Shown here piece after piece: positions 26,876 to 36,189 of a DNA stretch of 64,000 bases. Made by a program: the position numbers and the translations under genes. Numbering within the stretch: the stretch's first letter is position 1; each line of letters begins with the position of its first letter. The notes beneath the pieces are model-generated. The model saw only the letters and a list, made by a program, of their open reading frames with translations. It made no database searches and was not told where the DNA came from. Source of the DNA: Pigmentiphaga aceris (GTDB taxonomy: Bacteria; Pseudomonadota; Gammaproteobacteria; Burkholderiales; Burkholderiaceae_B); the NCBI RefSeq assembly GCF_008119665.1, contig NZ_CP043046.1, forward strand, positions 3,472,001 to 3,536,000. Reading direction: 5' to 3'.

Positions 26876-26927
26876 GTCCGGGCGACCTGGTTCTCTCTGC
26901 TTTCCTTCTCTTTCAGCCACGTATCCG

Positions 26928-28028
26928 ATGTCGCTTCTTTTCAATGCCTACCCGCTCGCCCGCGCGGCACTTTTCTCGCTCGACGCCGAAAAAGCGCACG
27001 AACTTACGCTGGACGGCCTGCAACACGCCTACAAACTCGGCCTGAGCCGCTTCATGCCTGCGCCGCCGATTGCGCCGCGCACACTGATGGGATTGACCTT
27101 GCGCAACTCAGTCGGCCTGGCCGCAGGTCTGGACAAGAATGGGGCATACATCGATGCCCTGGCCGCGTGCGGTTTCGGTTTCATCGAAGTCGGTACCGTC
27201 ACGCCGCGCCCGCAGCCCGGCAATCCGCGTCCGCGCATGTTCCGCCTGCCGCAGGCCAACGCCATCATCAACCGCATGGGTTTCAACAACCACGGGCTGG
27301 ATGCGTTCCTGGAAAACGTGCAGGCAAGCCGTTTTCGTCGTCGCGGCGGCATTCTGGGCCTGAACATCGGCAAGAACGCAGACACGCCGATTGAAAAAGC
27401 GGTCGACGACTACGTGAATGGCCTGACTGGCGTGTACCTGCATGCTGATTATGTGACGGTCAATATCTCGTCGCCCAACACCAAGAACCTGCGCGCCCTG
27501 CAAGGTGCTGACGAACTGTCGCAACTGCTGTCGCGCCTGTCCCAAGCGCGTGAAGAACTGTCTCAGACACATAGCCGCCGTGTACCGATTGTGGTCAAGA
27601 TCGCCCCCGATCTGGATGAATCCCAGGTCGATGTGATTGCCGAACTGCTGCCCAGCTTCGGCATCGATGGTGTCATTGCCACCAACACCACGCTGGATCG
27701 CAGCGCCGTGCTTGGCATGGAACACGCCGACGAAGCCGGTGGCCTGTCTGGTCCGCCAGCGCAGGCGGGTTCGCTGCGGGTGATCTCGCGCCTGCGTGCC
27801 CGTGCAGGTGAATCGCTGGCCATCATCGGGGTGGGCGGTATTCAGAACGGCGCGGATGCGCAGGCCAAGATTGCCGCTGGCGCAGACGTGGTTCAGCTGT
27901 ACACCGGCCTGATCTACCGTGGCCCGGCGCTTATCCGTGAATGCTCGGATGCAATCGGTCTGGGACGGGTTGTCAGCCCAGGTGCCGCCCCTGTTACCAG
28001 CCCCGCTACCAGTCCAATTCTGCCCTAA
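26928..28028 (+). CDS. pyrD: Dihydroorotate dehydrogenase (quinone), class 2
   Basis: An FMN enzyme that oxidises dihydroorotate to orotate in pyrimidine synthesis and passes electrons to quinone at the inner membrane. Length 366. The N-terminal amphipathic helices ([20 protein letters not shown]) are those of class 2 enzymes. [40 protein letters not shown] (catalytic serine near 181) and ATNTTLDR are all present. Late motifs [13 protein letters not shown] and [10 protein letters not shown] bind phosphate and FMN. Confidence 0.97.
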   Translation: MSLLFNAYPLARAALFSLDAEKAHELTLDGLQHAYKLGLSRFMPAPPIAPRTLMGLTLRNSVGLAAGLDKNGAYIDALAACGFGFIEVGTVTPRPQPGNPRPRMFRLPQANAIINRMGFNNHGLDAFLENVQASRFRRRGGILGLNIGKNADTPIEKAVDDYVNGLTGVYLHADYVTVNISSPNTKNLRALQGADELSQLLSRLSQAREELSQTHSRRVPIVVKIAPDLDESQVDVIAELLPSFGIDGVIATNTTLDRSAVLGMEHADEAGGLSGPPAQAGSLRVISRLRARAGESLAIIGVGGIQNGADAQAKIAAGADVVQLYTGLIYRGPALIRECSDAIGLGRVVSPGAAPVTSPATSPILP

Positions 28029-28070
28029 GGCCAACCCGCACTATCTTTTTTCACAATACGGGATAAAATA

Positions 28071-28096
28071 GCTTTTTGCGCACTGCAACAAAAAGC
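28071..28096. promoter_or_regulatory. Inverted repeat abutting the iclR-type gene start
   Basis: GCTTTTTG (28071-28078) and CAAAAAGC (28089-28096), spacer 10, ending one base before the ATG at 28098. It occupies the place of a Shine-Dalgarno, which is not otherwise visible. It could be an autoregulatory operator or an RNA hairpin. A TAAAAT hexamer at 28064-28069 may be the -10. Confidence 0.4.
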
Positions 28097-28097
28097 C

Positions 28098-28922
28098 ATG
28101 TCCCAATTCCTGCAGACGGCGTCGGGCATACGTCCTTTGGACACCCCGACGCTAGACTCGTCTCCGCAAATCGCCATCCAGGTGCTGGAGCGCATGATGC
28201 GCTTGCTCGATGCCCTGGCGCAGCGCCCTGACCCGGTAAGTCTCAAGGACTTGTCGCGGATCACCGGCCTGCACCCGTCTACCGCCCACCGTATCTTGAA
28301 CGACTTGGTAGTTGGCCGCTTTGTGGATCGGGTCGACAGCGGCATGTACGCGCTTGGCATGCGGCTGCTGGAACTTGGGCACCTGGTGAAAGACCGCCTG
28401 AATGTGCGTGATGCCGCCCTGGCCCCCATGCGTGCCTTGCATCGATTGACCGGGCAGACGGTGAATCTGTCGGTTCGGCAAGGCGACGAAATCGTCTATA
28501 TCGACCGTGCCTACAGCGAACGCTCGGGCATGCAGGTGGTGCGTGCGATTGGCGGCCGCGCGCCCTTACACCTGACCTCTGTCGGCAAGTTGTTCCTGTC
28601 TGCCGATGACCCGCGTCAGGTTCGGGCTTATGCCATGCGCACCGGGCTTGCCGGGCACACTCGCAACAGCCTGACCGATGTCGACAAGCTTGAGCGCGAA
28701 CTGGCAATCGTGCGTGTTCACGGCTACGCCCGCGACAACGAAGAACTGGAACTTGGCGTGCGCTGCATTGCAGCAAGTATTCGCGATGACACCGGCAAAC
28801 TGATCGCCGGCCTGTCTATTTCTGCTCCTGCCGACCGCTTGCAGGATGACTGGATCGACAGCCTGGTGCAGACCGCCACCGGCATCTCGGACGCCTTGGG
28901 TTACGAGCCGATTCACGACTGA
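28098..28922 (+). CDS. IclR family transcriptional regulator
   Basis: A 274-residue protein with the IclR layout: a winged helix-turn-helix at about residues 30-90 (PVSLKDLSRITGLHPSTAHR, ILNDLVVGRFVDR) and an effector-binding domain at about 100-265 (GQTVNLSVRQGDEIVYIDRA, GGRAPLHLTSVGKLFL, LELGVRCIAASI). IclR proteins usually control a nearby catabolic or transport gene and themselves. The neighbours (pyrD, LysE-type exporter) do not show a clear target, so the effector is unknown. Confidence 0.92.
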   Translation: MSQFLQTASGIRPLDTPTLDSSPQIAIQVLERMMRLLDALAQRPDPVSLKDLSRITGLHPSTAHRILNDLVVGRFVDRVDSGMYALGMRLLELGHLVKDRLNVRDAALAPMRALHRLTGQTVNLSVRQGDEIVYIDRAYSERSGMQVVRAIGGRAPLHLTSVGKLFLSADDPRQVRAYAMRTGLAGHTRNSLTDVDKLERELAIVRVHGYARDNEELELGVRCIAASIRDDTGKLIAGLSISAPADRLQDDWIDSLVQTATGISDALGYEPIHD

Positions 28923-29173
28923 AGTCGGCGGCGATGCAAGATCAGGTGTGGCAACCGGGCATCGGAGACACCCGCTGGTTTCCGCTGTATCGCCTGTAGT
29001 TCATTAAATCTGTATCTGTTCGAACTGCTTTGCTGTGCATACAGTTGGGGCCGCGCCATCTTCGCGCATCCCTAGCCATGAGGTCGCCCCAAGCATCTGC
29101 TGGGGACACCACGCCTCATCACACAAAGCCTGTTCGCTCATTGCTTGAGCGCGCATATTCATAAGTGGCGCTC

Positions 29174-29806
29174 ATGCCAGAAATCTCCAATCTTCTCGCC
29201 TTCGGCCTTATCTCGCTCGGCATGGTGCTGACGCCAGGCCCCAACATGATTTACCTGATTTCGCGTTCGATCTGCCAAGGCAGAACGGCCGGACTGATCT
29301 CGCTTGGCGGGGTAGCGCTGGGCTTCGTGTTCTACATGCTTTGCGCAGCGCTTGGCATCACGGCGCTGGTCATGGCCGTGCCCTACGCCTACGACGCGTT
29401 ACGCCTGGGCGGCGCGTGCTACTTGCTGTACTTGGCATGGCAGGCGGTCAAGCCTGGTGGACGCTCGCCCTTTGCGGTGCGCAATCTGCCCAAGGACAGC
29501 CCCAAAAAGCTGTTCACGATGGGATTCATCACCAACCTGCTCAATCCGAAGATTGCCGTGATGTACCTGTCCTTGCTGCCTCAGTTCATTCAGCCAGAGC
29601 ACGGCAGTGTGTTCGTGCAATCGATGGTGCTGGGCTTTACCCAGATCGTCGTCAGCGTAAGCGTCAACGCAGTGATTGCCGTGCTGGCTGGCACCATTGC
29701 GACTGGCTTGGCTGCACATCCCACCTGGCTGATCGTGCAACGCTGGCTGATGGGCACGGTGCTGGCCGGCTTGGCCGCCCGCATGATGCTGGAAAGCCGC
29801 CGCTGA
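29174..29806 (+). CDS. LysE/RhtB family amino-acid exporter
   Basis: A 210-residue inner-membrane protein with about six hydrophobic helices. Family signatures include LVLTPGPN-type residues in the first loop (MVLTPGPNMIYLISRS), GGVALGFVFYMLCAALGI, ACYLLYLAWQAVKPG and FTMGFITNLLNPKIAVMYLSL. These proteins export amino acids such as Lys, Thr, homoserine or Leu; the substrate is unknown. An in-frame GTG nine bases upstream is an alternative start; the ATG at 29174 matches the usual family N terminus (MPEISNLLAF). Confidence 0.92.
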   Translation: MPEISNLLAFGLISLGMVLTPGPNMIYLISRSICQGRTAGLISLGGVALGFVFYMLCAALGITALVMAVPYAYDALRLGGACYLLYLAWQAVKPGGRSPFAVRNLPKDSPKKLFTMGFITNLLNPKIAVMYLSLLPQFIQPEHGSVFVQSMVLGFTQIVVSVSVNAVIAVLAGTIATGLAAHPTWLIVQRWLMGTVLAGLAARMMLESRR

Positions 29807-29844
29807 TTCTTAATCAGCAAAACACAACGGCAAAAAACAACGGC

Positions 29845-29875
29845 AAAAAATAAGCCCCCGATGACGGAGGCTTAT
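29845..29875 (-). terminator. Terminator of the pbpG-like gene
   Basis: On the minus strand an 11-bp stem ATAAGCCTCCG/CGGGGGCTTAT (one T-G pair) with loop TCAT, followed by TTTTTTG. It lies 26 bp past the endopeptidase stop and also faces the convergent LysE gene. Confidence 0.85.
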
Positions 29876-29901
29876 CTGTACCCAGCAGCGCAAACCTTGG
29901 T

Positions 29902-31017
29902 TTACAAGGTGCGGATCTCGCGTTCCACCCACTGACGAATGCGCACGGCATCGGCAGTACGGGTCATGGTGCCAGCGGAATCCAGCAGCACGATGGCCAA
30001 GTCGCGGCCTTCGATGCTGGTCAGCATGACCAGGCAACGACCCGCTTCATTGATGAAGCCGGTCTTGGATACGCTGATGTCCCAGCTGGGGTTCTTGACC
30101 AGGGCATTGGTATTGCGGAATTGCTGGACCCGGTTGTTCACGGTGACGGCCATTTCGGTCGAAGTCGTGTATTGGCGAATCAGCGGACGCAGCGCAGCGG
30201 TCTGCATCAGGCGGACCAGATCGGTCGGGCTGGACACATTGCGGCTCGACAGACCGGTAGGCTCGATGTAGCGGGTGTCATGCATGCCAAGCAGCTGCGC
30301 TTTGGCATTCATGGCCTGCACGAAACCAGTCAGGCCACCCGGATAATTGCGGCCCAGCGCGTGCGCAGCGCGGTTCTCGGAAGACATCAGCGCCAGCTGC
30401 AGCAATTCGCTTCGGATCAGCTTGGTGCCGACCGACAGGCGCGAGTGCGTGTTCTTTTCCGTGTCGATGTCTTCGTGGGTGATCTCGATGACTTCGTTCA
30501 AGGCCTGGTTGGCATCAACCACGACCAGTGCGGTCATCAGCTTGGTGATCGACGCGATCGGCACGATCACGTGTTCGTTCTTGGCAACCAGAATGTCTTG
30601 CGAGTGGATGTCTTGCACCAGCACCGTGGCAGATGCCAGCGACGGCGGCAGACCGGCCTGGGCCAGGGCATGCGGCGACGGGGCAAACGATGCGCGCTGA
30701 ACCGAAGAACCTTGACGGGCATTGGCGTTGGCGACGGCAGCGGCCATGCGCGCTCGGCGGTCACCGGCGTCTTCATTGGGCTTGATGACGGTTCGGATGC
30801 GGGCGGCAGGCTTGGCAGCAGCCTGGGTTCGGGCGGGAGCCTGTTTGACCACCGTTCGCGCTACCGGCTTCTGTGCGGCAGCCCGGGCAGGCTTGGCGGG
30901 CGCGGTGGCAGGTTTTCGAGGCTTCGCAGGTTCAGCCGCGTGACCCGCAGACGTGAAAACAAGCGGCAGCACAGACAACACGGATACCAACACTGTCTGC
31001 TTCCAGCTACGCACCAT
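29902..31017 (-). CDS. pbpG: D-alanyl-D-alanine endopeptidase (PBP7-like, peptidase S11)
   Basis: A periplasmic penicillin-binding protein that cleaves peptidoglycan cross-links. Length 371. The signal peptide ends near residue 28 (AGHAA). A Lys/Ala/Pro-rich linker fills about 29-80, then comes the S11 domain with SITK (156-159, nucleophile Ser156), SEN (213-215) and KTG (318-320), the complete active-site triad of motifs. The absence of a C-terminal amphipathic anchor fits PbpG rather than DacA/DacC. GGAGAA lies seven bases upstream of the ATG. A strong terminator follows. Confidence 0.92.
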   Translation of the reverse strand: MVRSWKQTVLVSVLSVLPLVFTSAGHAAEPAKPRKPATAPAKPARAAAQKPVARTVVKQAPARTQAAAKPAARIRTVIKPNEDAGDRRARMAAAVANANARQGSSVQRASFAPSPHALAQAGLPPSLASATVLVQDIHSQDILVAKNEHVIVPIASITKLMTALVVVDANQALNEVIEITHEDIDTEKNTHSRLSVGTKLIRSELLQLALMSSENRAAHALGRNYPGGLTGFVQAMNAKAQLLGMHDTRYIEPTGLSSRNVSSPTDLVRLMQTAALRPLIRQYTTSTEMAVTVNNRVQQFRNTNALVKNPSWDISVSKTGFINEAGRCLVMLTSIEGRDLAIVLLDSAGTMTRTADAVRIRQWVEREIRTL

Positions 31018-31159
31018 GGATCATTCTCCGAAAACTATTCTGCCCAGACGGGATGCTATCAGAGTTAAATCAAAAATTGTTTGTGAAATTAGGCACTTAG
31101 CGGCTTTTTTTAAGGTCGTGGCTTAAACAATACAGCGCGCTTCAGTCTGCCCATGCAGA

Positions 31160-31660
31160 TCACCCCGCGTCGGCTTGTCGATACACCGCCTCTGTCGCGC
31201 TGCGCAGCGCGTCGGGCAAGGCAACGGGTCGGCGCGTGTCACGGTCGACGTAGACATGAATGACGTGGCCATGTGCGGCGCTTAACTCGTCGCCATCACG
31301 AAACACGCCAAGCTCATAACGCACGCTGGATCGACCTACGGATGTCGTACGCAGCCCGACACTGAGCGCGTCCGGGTACGCCACCGGTGCGAAGAAGCGG
31401 CACGTCGATTCGACCACCAGGCCGATCGTCTGCCCGCCGTGGATGTCGAGTGCGCCTGCGGAAATCAGGTAAGCGTTGAGCGCGCTGTCAAAGTAACCGT
31501 AATACGCCACGTTGTTGACGTGCCCATAGACATCATTGTCCGCCCAACGGGTCACAATGGGCGAGAAATGGGCAAAGGCACTGCGCGGCAGGGGCTGCGG
31601 GCGTTGGGGCTGAACCGCGGTTTGGGCAGAAGAAACAGACTGGGGTGCGGAGGTCGTCAT
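31160..31660 (-). CDS. Acyl-CoA thioesterase, hotdog fold (4-hydroxybenzoyl-CoA thioesterase-like)
   Basis: A 166-residue protein with the hotdog signature [21 protein letters not shown], in which the aspartate is the catalytic residue of the 4HBT/YbgC group. [17 protein letters not shown] and SVRYELGVF follow. The first 25 residues are a low-complexity Ser/Gln/Pro leader that may be non-structural. It hydrolyses acyl-CoA thioesters; the acyl chain is unknown. It is followed upstream, 44 bp away, by an EamA transporter in the same direction. Confidence 0.88.
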   Translation of the reverse strand: MTTSAPQSVSSAQTAVQPQRPQPLPRSAFAHFSPIVTRWADNDVYGHVNNVAYYGYFDSALNAYLISAGALDIHGGQTIGLVVESTCRFFAPVAYPDALSVGLRTTSVGRSSVRYELGVFRDGDELSAAHGHVIHVYVDRDTRRPVALPDALRSATEAVYRQADAG

Positions 31661-31704
31661 GAATGCTGGCAGTGGAGTTTGAACAATAGATAGAAGCGGA
31701 TTCT

Positions 31705-32604
31705 TCAGGGGGCCGGGCTTGCAGCTGCCGCCACGGGCGGCCGCCCTGCCACCGAGGCAACCCCTAATGCGGTGATGATCATGCCAGTCACCATCAACGG
31801 GGTCAGCGGCTCATCGAACAGCAGCCAGGCCAGGATGGCAGTCGTGGCAGGCGTCAGATACATCAGACTGCTGACCTGGGTGGCCCCACCCTGTCGCAGC
31901 AACACGAACAGCAGCGAAGTCGCCCCGATTGACAAGACCAGTATCGACCACACCAGCGCGCCGCTCATGGGCAGGTTCCAGGATATCTGGCGGGTTTCAG
32001 ACAACAAGGCGATGGGCAGCACGACCAGCAGGCTGGCTGAAAACTGCAGCACGCTGCCTGCCCGCAAGTCGAACTTGGGACAGAAGCGCTTTTGATAAAG
32101 CGTGCCGGTCGTGATGGCAACCAACGACACCGCGCACAGCCCCAGCCCGACCAGCGGCACGCCATCCAGGTGCATGCGATCCCACACCACCAGGGAAACG
32201 CCTGCAAAGCCTACGCCCAAGCCCAGCCACTGCCTGAGTGTGGTGCGCTCGCCCAGCAAAGACGCAGCCACGGCAGTCAGCACGGGCTGAAGACCGACAA
32301 TCAGCGCCACCAGGCCCGCGCCCATGCCCAAGCGGATGGCCTTCCACAGACAATAAAGATAGACCGCCTGAAACAGCACGCCCGAGACAGCGATATGAAA
32401 ACGCTGGCGAGGCGTCGGCCAGGAAATCCTGGCCAGCAACGCCAACGGCACCATGACGACCAGCACGCCGAAGAATCGCAACGCGGTGAACGTAGCGGGC
32501 TCGGAGTACGGCATGGCATAGCGGGCAACGACGAAACCGGTGCTCCAGAGCAATACAAAGAACGGCGCGATCAGCGGTCTGATGGAAACAGGCGGGAATG
32601 ACAA
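31705..32604 (-). CDS. EamA/DMT family transporter
   Basis: A 299-residue inner-membrane protein with ten predicted helices in two EamA halves, for example [19 protein letters not shown] at the start, [18 protein letters not shown], then [18 protein letters not shown] and [19 protein letters not shown], which is the typical second-half signature. Drug/metabolite transporters of this family export amino acids or other small metabolites. The substrate is not readable. It starts at the ATG at 32604. Confidence 0.92.
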   Translation of the reverse strand: MSFPPVSIRPLIAPFFVLLWSTGFVVARYAMPYSEPATFTALRFFGVLVVMVPLALLARISWPTPRQRFHIAVSGVLFQAVYLYCLWKAIRLGMGAGLVALIVGLQPVLTAVAASLLGERTTLRQWLGLGVGFAGVSLVVWDRMHLDGVPLVGLGLCAVSLVAITTGTLYQKRFCPKFDLRAGSVLQFSASLLVVLPIALLSETRQISWNLPMSGALVWSILVLSIGATSLLFVLLRQGGATQVSSLMYLTPATTAILAWLLFDEPLTPLMVTGMIITALGVASVAGRPPVAAAASPAP

Positions 32605-32968
32605 GATGAGACCGGCTTGGGTGACTGGCTGTGGAGACAGCAGTGGGTGTGGGCAAATCAGGGCGTTTGAATACGCCTCGGGAAATCATGATTCATTGTT
32701 CTCGCATGCAAGCGAAAATGCAAAGCAACGGTTCAGCAGTTAGCACCTGAGAACATCAAATATGGGGATTTTCACTTTTTGCGAGTATCGAAAATTCGTG
32801 TGCATCTGCAATAAAAACTTAACGAATGCTGGGCACCCTTTATCAGACTGAATGTCTTAAAGTCCATAAAGCACAAGGCTCATGTGCTGATAGATCACGC
32901 GTTTCGCCAGGAAAGCCGCGATGTTGACGGTGAGTGCACAGAAAGAACAACCTTTTGTCGCTTCACTA
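32605..32968. other. Non-coding stretch between EamA gene and phasin promoter
   Basis: About 360 bp, AT-richer than the flanks, between two divergent genes. Apart from promoter space I see no gene; open frames are short and lack ribosome-binding sites. Confidence 0.5.
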
Positions 32969-32996
32969 TTGACTCTCAGGAATGCGTCCCTATAAT
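32969..32996 (+). promoter_or_regulatory. Sigma70 promoter of the phasin gene
   Basis: -35 TTGACT (32969-32974), a 16-bp spacer and a perfect -10 TATAAT (32991-32996). The expected start near 33003 gives a leader of about 120 nt before the phasin ATG. Confidence 0.8.
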
Positions 32997-33016
32997 CAAA
33001 TGATGCACCGCAACAT

Positions 33017-33060
33017 GGAACGGTTGCTGACAGAGTCGCACGACAGAAGCGACCCGTTCC
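33017..33060 (+). promoter_or_regulatory. Stem-loop in the phasin 5' leader
   Basis: GGAACGG (33017-33023) pairs with CCGTTCC (33054-33060). The stem can be extended by TTGCT against AGCGAC with mismatches. It lies entirely between the promoter and the Shine-Dalgarno, so it may affect mRNA stability or translation. Confidence 0.45.
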
Positions 33061-33122
33061 GGCCCGGTGGGTAATTGGCACCAGTCCCTTATCCATTTTC
33101 CGTACCGACCCAGGAGATTTAT

Positions 33123-33728
33123 ATGTCCGCAATCCCCGAACGCGCCTTTGCCAGCCACAAGTCCAACGTCGAAGCTGTGCTGGCATTCCAGTCCAGCGCG
33201 TTTTCGGCTTTCGAAAAGCTGATCGACCTGAACGTCAAGGTTGCCCGTGCAACGCTGGATGAAGCCTCCTCGCGCGCCCAGGAAATCCTGGCACTGAAAG
33301 ACCCGCAACAGGCACTGGCTTACACCGCGTCGATCGCCCAGCCCAGCACCGACAAGGTCGTGGCATACGGCAAGCACGTGTATGACATCATCGCCGGCGT
33401 GCAAGCCGAAATCGCCCGTCTGTCCGAAGCACAGATCGCCGAGCACCAACAACAGATCACCGAAGCACTGGAACAACTGGCCAAGAACGCACCGGCTGGT
33501 TCGGAAAGCGCCGTTGCCCTGCTGCGCAGCACCCTGGCCAACGCCAGCTCGGCCTACGACACCCTGAACAAGGCTGCTCGCCAAGCCGCTGAAGTTGCCG
33601 AGTCGAACATCACTGCCGCGACCAACGCAACCTTCGAAGCCGCTGACGCTGCCAACGAAACCGTTCGTGCCAACACCGCACGCGCTGCTCGTCGCGCTGC
33701 CGCTGCCACGCCTGCAGCAAGTGCTTGA
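33123..33728 (+). CDS. phaP: Phasin (PHB granule-associated protein)
   Basis: A 201-residue, mostly helical protein matching the betaproteobacterial phasin family (SNVEAVLAFQSSAFSAFEKL, NVKVARATLDEASSRAQE, ASIAQPSTDKVVAYGKHVYD). Phasins coat polyhydroxybutyrate granules and control their size. The last 35 residues are Ala/Arg-rich (ANTARAARRAAAATPAASA), a basic tail that could contact DNA or RNA as in PhaF-like proteins. GGAG lies seven bases upstream of the ATG. A clear promoter and strong terminators make it a single-gene unit. 3-hydroxybutyrate dehydrogenase elsewhere in the window supports PHB metabolism. Confidence 0.92.
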   Translation: MSAIPERAFASHKSNVEAVLAFQSSAFSAFEKLIDLNVKVARATLDEASSRAQEILALKDPQQALAYTASIAQPSTDKVVAYGKHVYDIIAGVQAEIARLSEAQIAEHQQQITEALEQLAKNAPAGSESAVALLRSTLANASSAYDTLNKAARQAAEVAESNITAATNATFEAADAANETVRANTARAARRAAAATPAASA

Positions 33729-33781
33729 TCGAACGGCCTGATTTGCACGCTTGAATCAGGCAACAGAACGACCAGGAACGC

Positions 33782-33850
33782 ACAAGGCCCCTGCGAAGGG
33801 GCCTTGTTAAAAAAGCCGGTTACCGCGTTGCGGAACCGGCTTTTTGCTTT
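33782..33850 (+). terminator. Double terminator between phasin and the CinA-like gene
   Basis: A first hairpin ACAAGGCCCC/GGGGCCTTGT (33782-33807) is followed by a second, longer one, AAAAAGCCGGTT/AACCGGCTTTTT (33810-33845), with an inner CCGC/GCGG stem. A-tract and T-tract flanks on the second make it functional for both convergent genes. Confidence 0.9.
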
Positions 33851-33912
33851 TCGAGGCTTGGAAAGTCTGCTTGTCATGCACGCCCCATCACAGGGGCAAT
33901 GCATGACGCAGA

Positions 33913-34731
33913 TCACGCTGCCTGGAAGGTACCGCCAAGTCGTTGAGCCTCATCACGAATGAAGCGCAAAGCCAGCGCAGCCGCATCGGGCTCGCCCTTC
34001 ACGCCCAGTTCGATATGCGGGCCCTGCCCGCCGCCGCCCACGCTGGGCAGGCTGAAGGCTTTCACACCAGGCCACTGACGCTCAACCGTTTCCATGGCGT
34101 CGATGATGCGGGATTCAGGCAGGTTGAACACCAGGAAGGAATGTTCGATGTGCGCAACAGCGTGGTGCAGTGCTGCGTAGCGCGTATCCAGCGTCCATTC
34201 CAGCATCGGCCACGCCATCACCGGGAAGCCCGGCACAAAGGTGTGATCCTGCACAAAGAAGCCAGGAATGCGGTTGTACGGATTCGGGACGATTTCACAG
34301 CCTGCCGGGAATTCGCCCATTTTCAGGCGCAGCTGGTTTTCTGGCGTGCTCATGTCGGCACTGCCCTTGCCTTGCGCAGCCATTTCCACACAGCGCTCGG
34401 TGATCAGCGCTTCGGCTTCTGGGTGCAATGCCAAGGGCACGCCCAATGCAGCGGCAACTGCTTGACGGGTATGGTCGTCCGGCGTGGCACCAATGCCGCC
34501 GCAGGAAATCACGATGTCGCCGCGCGCAAAGCTGCGGCGGTAGGCTTCCACCAACGCCTCGCGGTCATCACCGTGGATCTCGACCCAATCCAGCTTCAGG
34601 CCACGCACGCCGAGCATCTCGACGATCTTGGGGAAATGCGCGTCTTTGCGACGACCCGACAGGATCTCGTCGCCGACGATGATGAGGCCAATACGGCGGG
34701 TTGCCGCAGTGCGGCCGTTCAGTTCACTCAT
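33913..34731 (-). CDS. Molybdopterin-binding (CinA N-terminal/MoCF-like) protein
   Basis: A 272-residue protein with a MoCF/CinA-type domain at about residues 12-180 (GLIIVGDEILSGRRKDAHFP, DIVISCGGIGATPDDHTRQA, FPAGCEIVPNPYNRIPGF). It matches stand-alone COG1058 proteins annotated as competence/damage-inducible protein A, which lack the C-terminal CinA nicotinamide-deamidase domain. The biochemical role is uncertain; some relatives hydrolyse nucleotide-sugar-like pyrophosphates. The ATG overlaps the stop of the upstream EI24 gene (ATGA). Confidence 0.85.
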   Translation of the reverse strand: MSELNGRTAATRRIGLIIVGDEILSGRRKDAHFPKIVEMLGVRGLKLDWVEIHGDDREALVEAYRRSFARGDIVISCGGIGATPDDHTRQAVAAALGVPLALHPEAEALITERCVEMAAQGKGSADMSTPENQLRLKMGEFPAGCEIVPNPYNRIPGFFVQDHTFVPGFPVMAWPMLEWTLDTRYAALHHAVAHIEHSFLVFNLPESRIIDAMETVERQWPGVKAFSLPSVGGGGQGPHIELGVKGEPDAAALALRFIRDEAQRLGGTFQAA

Positions 34732-35525
34732 AGTTGGGTCTCGCTGCGCAGTCGGCGCAGTGCCTCCATTCCAAAATGCGAAAACATCAGTGCCGACAGG
34801 ACCGGCAACAAAAACCAGGCAGGGGGAAACAGGTTGATCAGCGCGCAGATGCCGCCAAGCGCCCAGAATCCGACGTTGTGGCGGGCGTAAAGCACTTCAC
34901 GTTCAGCGGGCGTGGCATGTTCGGCCAGCGCGTCGACACGCAGCATACGGCTGAAGGCAAACGACCACCAGAAAATCGGCAGCAGTACCGCAAACGGCGG
35001 GAACAGCCACAGCGGCAGCGTCAGCAGCCAGCCAATGACAAACAAGGTGGTGACCCACACGGCGTTCCACAAGCCACCCACAAAGCCATTGCCACCACGG
35101 CGGCCGACATCCGGGTAGTCACGCTCGCCGATGTGACGAAGCACCAGCGGCATGACCACCACTGCTGCAACAGCCAAGCCTAGAATGCCCGACAAGGGCA
35201 ACAAGATCAGTGTGGCGGCCAGCGGTACGATCCACAGCTTGAGCACCACCATCATCGACCCGAAGCCGACCTGCGCCATGGTTTCGTCTGCCCAGGTAAC
35301 CACCCCCAGGGTAGACAGGCTTTCTTGCAACCAGGCAGTAAGCGGTGTCCAGAACAGCAAGACCAGCACGACCGCAGCCACCAGCGCAACGGCCAGTGGC
35401 AGCAGCAATGCCATCAACATCTTGGGGTGGAATTGGGACACGATGGCACGCCCGGCGGCCCGGCCGACCCCCCACATGCCCGCTGATTTCTTGGAAGGCG
35501 CAATCGGTGGCAACACAGTATTCAT
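34728..35525 (-). CDS. EI24-domain (CysZ-like) integral membrane protein
   Basis: A 265-residue protein with four or five hydrophobic helices (LMALLLPLAVALVAAVVLVLLF, then LWIVPLAATLILLPLSGIL, TTLFVIGWLLTLPLWLF and GGICALINLFPPAWFLLPVL) in the pattern of the EI24 family, which includes the sulfate permease CysZ. The role is unknown; sulfate transport is possible but no sulfur gene is adjacent. I start at the ATG at 35525 (MNTVLPPIAPS). An alternative start 78 bases upstream adds a non-conserved leader. It is translationally coupled to the CinA-like gene. Confidence 0.8.
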   Translation of the reverse strand: MNTVLPPIAPSKKSAGMWGVGRAAGRAIVSQFHPKMLMALLLPLAVALVAAVVLVLLFWTPLTAWLQESLSTLGVVTWADETMAQVGFGSMMVVLKLWIVPLAATLILLPLSGILGLAVAAVVVMPLVLRHIGERDYPDVGRRGGNGFVGGLWNAVWVTTLFVIGWLLTLPLWLFPPFAVLLPIFWWSFAFSRMLRVDALAEHATPAEREVLYARHNVGFWALGGICALINLFPPAWFLLPVLSALMFSHFGMEALRRLRSETQL

Positions 35526-35642
35526 CGATGGTTCCAGAAGATGAAAAAGCAGCGCGGCGCGTGGCGAAGGCAGTTCGCTGCGCCGCGCGTGCGCAATAGG
35601 CATAATAAGTCGATCCCGCCTCGATTCCGGCTTGGTTGAGAC

Positions 35643-36062
35643 TTGATTACGTTACGTACTGGAAACCGGTTGAATCCACCTGCACTTGTTCTCTTCCCTG
35701 ATCGCGATGCTGCCCGCCTGAAGACGTTGCTGCACGATCCGTCCCGCACCCTGGTTGCCTGTCTGTGCGCCGAGTGGTGCGGCACCTGCCGGGACTATCT
35801 TCCGCCCTTCGAGGCACTGGCCGCCAAGCGGCCGGACGATGCCTTTGTGTGGATCGACATCGAAGATTTTCCTGACTTGCTGGACGACCACGATGTCGAG
35901 AACTTCCCGACGCTATTGATTCAGCGCGGCCCCGACATCCTGTTCTACGGCACCATGCTGCCGCACATCGGCCACCTGGAACGCCTGCTGGATAGCTTCG
36001 GCGTAGACGCCGAGGCCATCGGTGCGCCGGCACCGGATGTCCGGGCGGCGCTCACGGCTTGA
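35643..36062 (+). CDS. Thioredoxin family protein
   Basis: A 139-residue protein with a thioredoxin fold signature AEWCGTCRDYLPPFEAL, active-site cysteines 46 and 49 (CGTC instead of CGPC), and FPTLLIQRG near the cis-proline position. Likely a cytoplasmic thiol-disulfide oxidoreductase, as no signal peptide is visible. No ATG is available upstream of the domain; the frame begins at a TTG at 35643, with another TTG at 35670, so the start is uncertain. It diverges from the EI24 gene across about 117 bp. Confidence 0.8.
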   Translation: MITLRTGNRLNPPALVLFPDRDAARLKTLLHDPSRTLVACLCAEWCGTCRDYLPPFEALAAKRPDDAFVWIDIEDFPDLLDDHDVENFPTLLIQRGPDILFYGTMLPHIGHLERLLDSFGVDAEAIGAPAPDVRAALTA

Positions 36063-36189
36063 AGGACTGGCTGTCGGGCGCGGACACGACCGGCGTACCG
36101 CGCCGAACGGCCAGTGCACGCTGCCGCCTTGACAGGACTCGGCCCGCCGCCCGGCCGCCCGAAGGCGGCAAGCGTGGGGGCCTTCCCTT

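Noticed and set aside
36154..36169. Terminator after hrpA
   Set aside because: A GCCGCC/GGCGGC hairpin with a CGAA loop exists but has no T-tract on either strand, so I do not call it a terminator.
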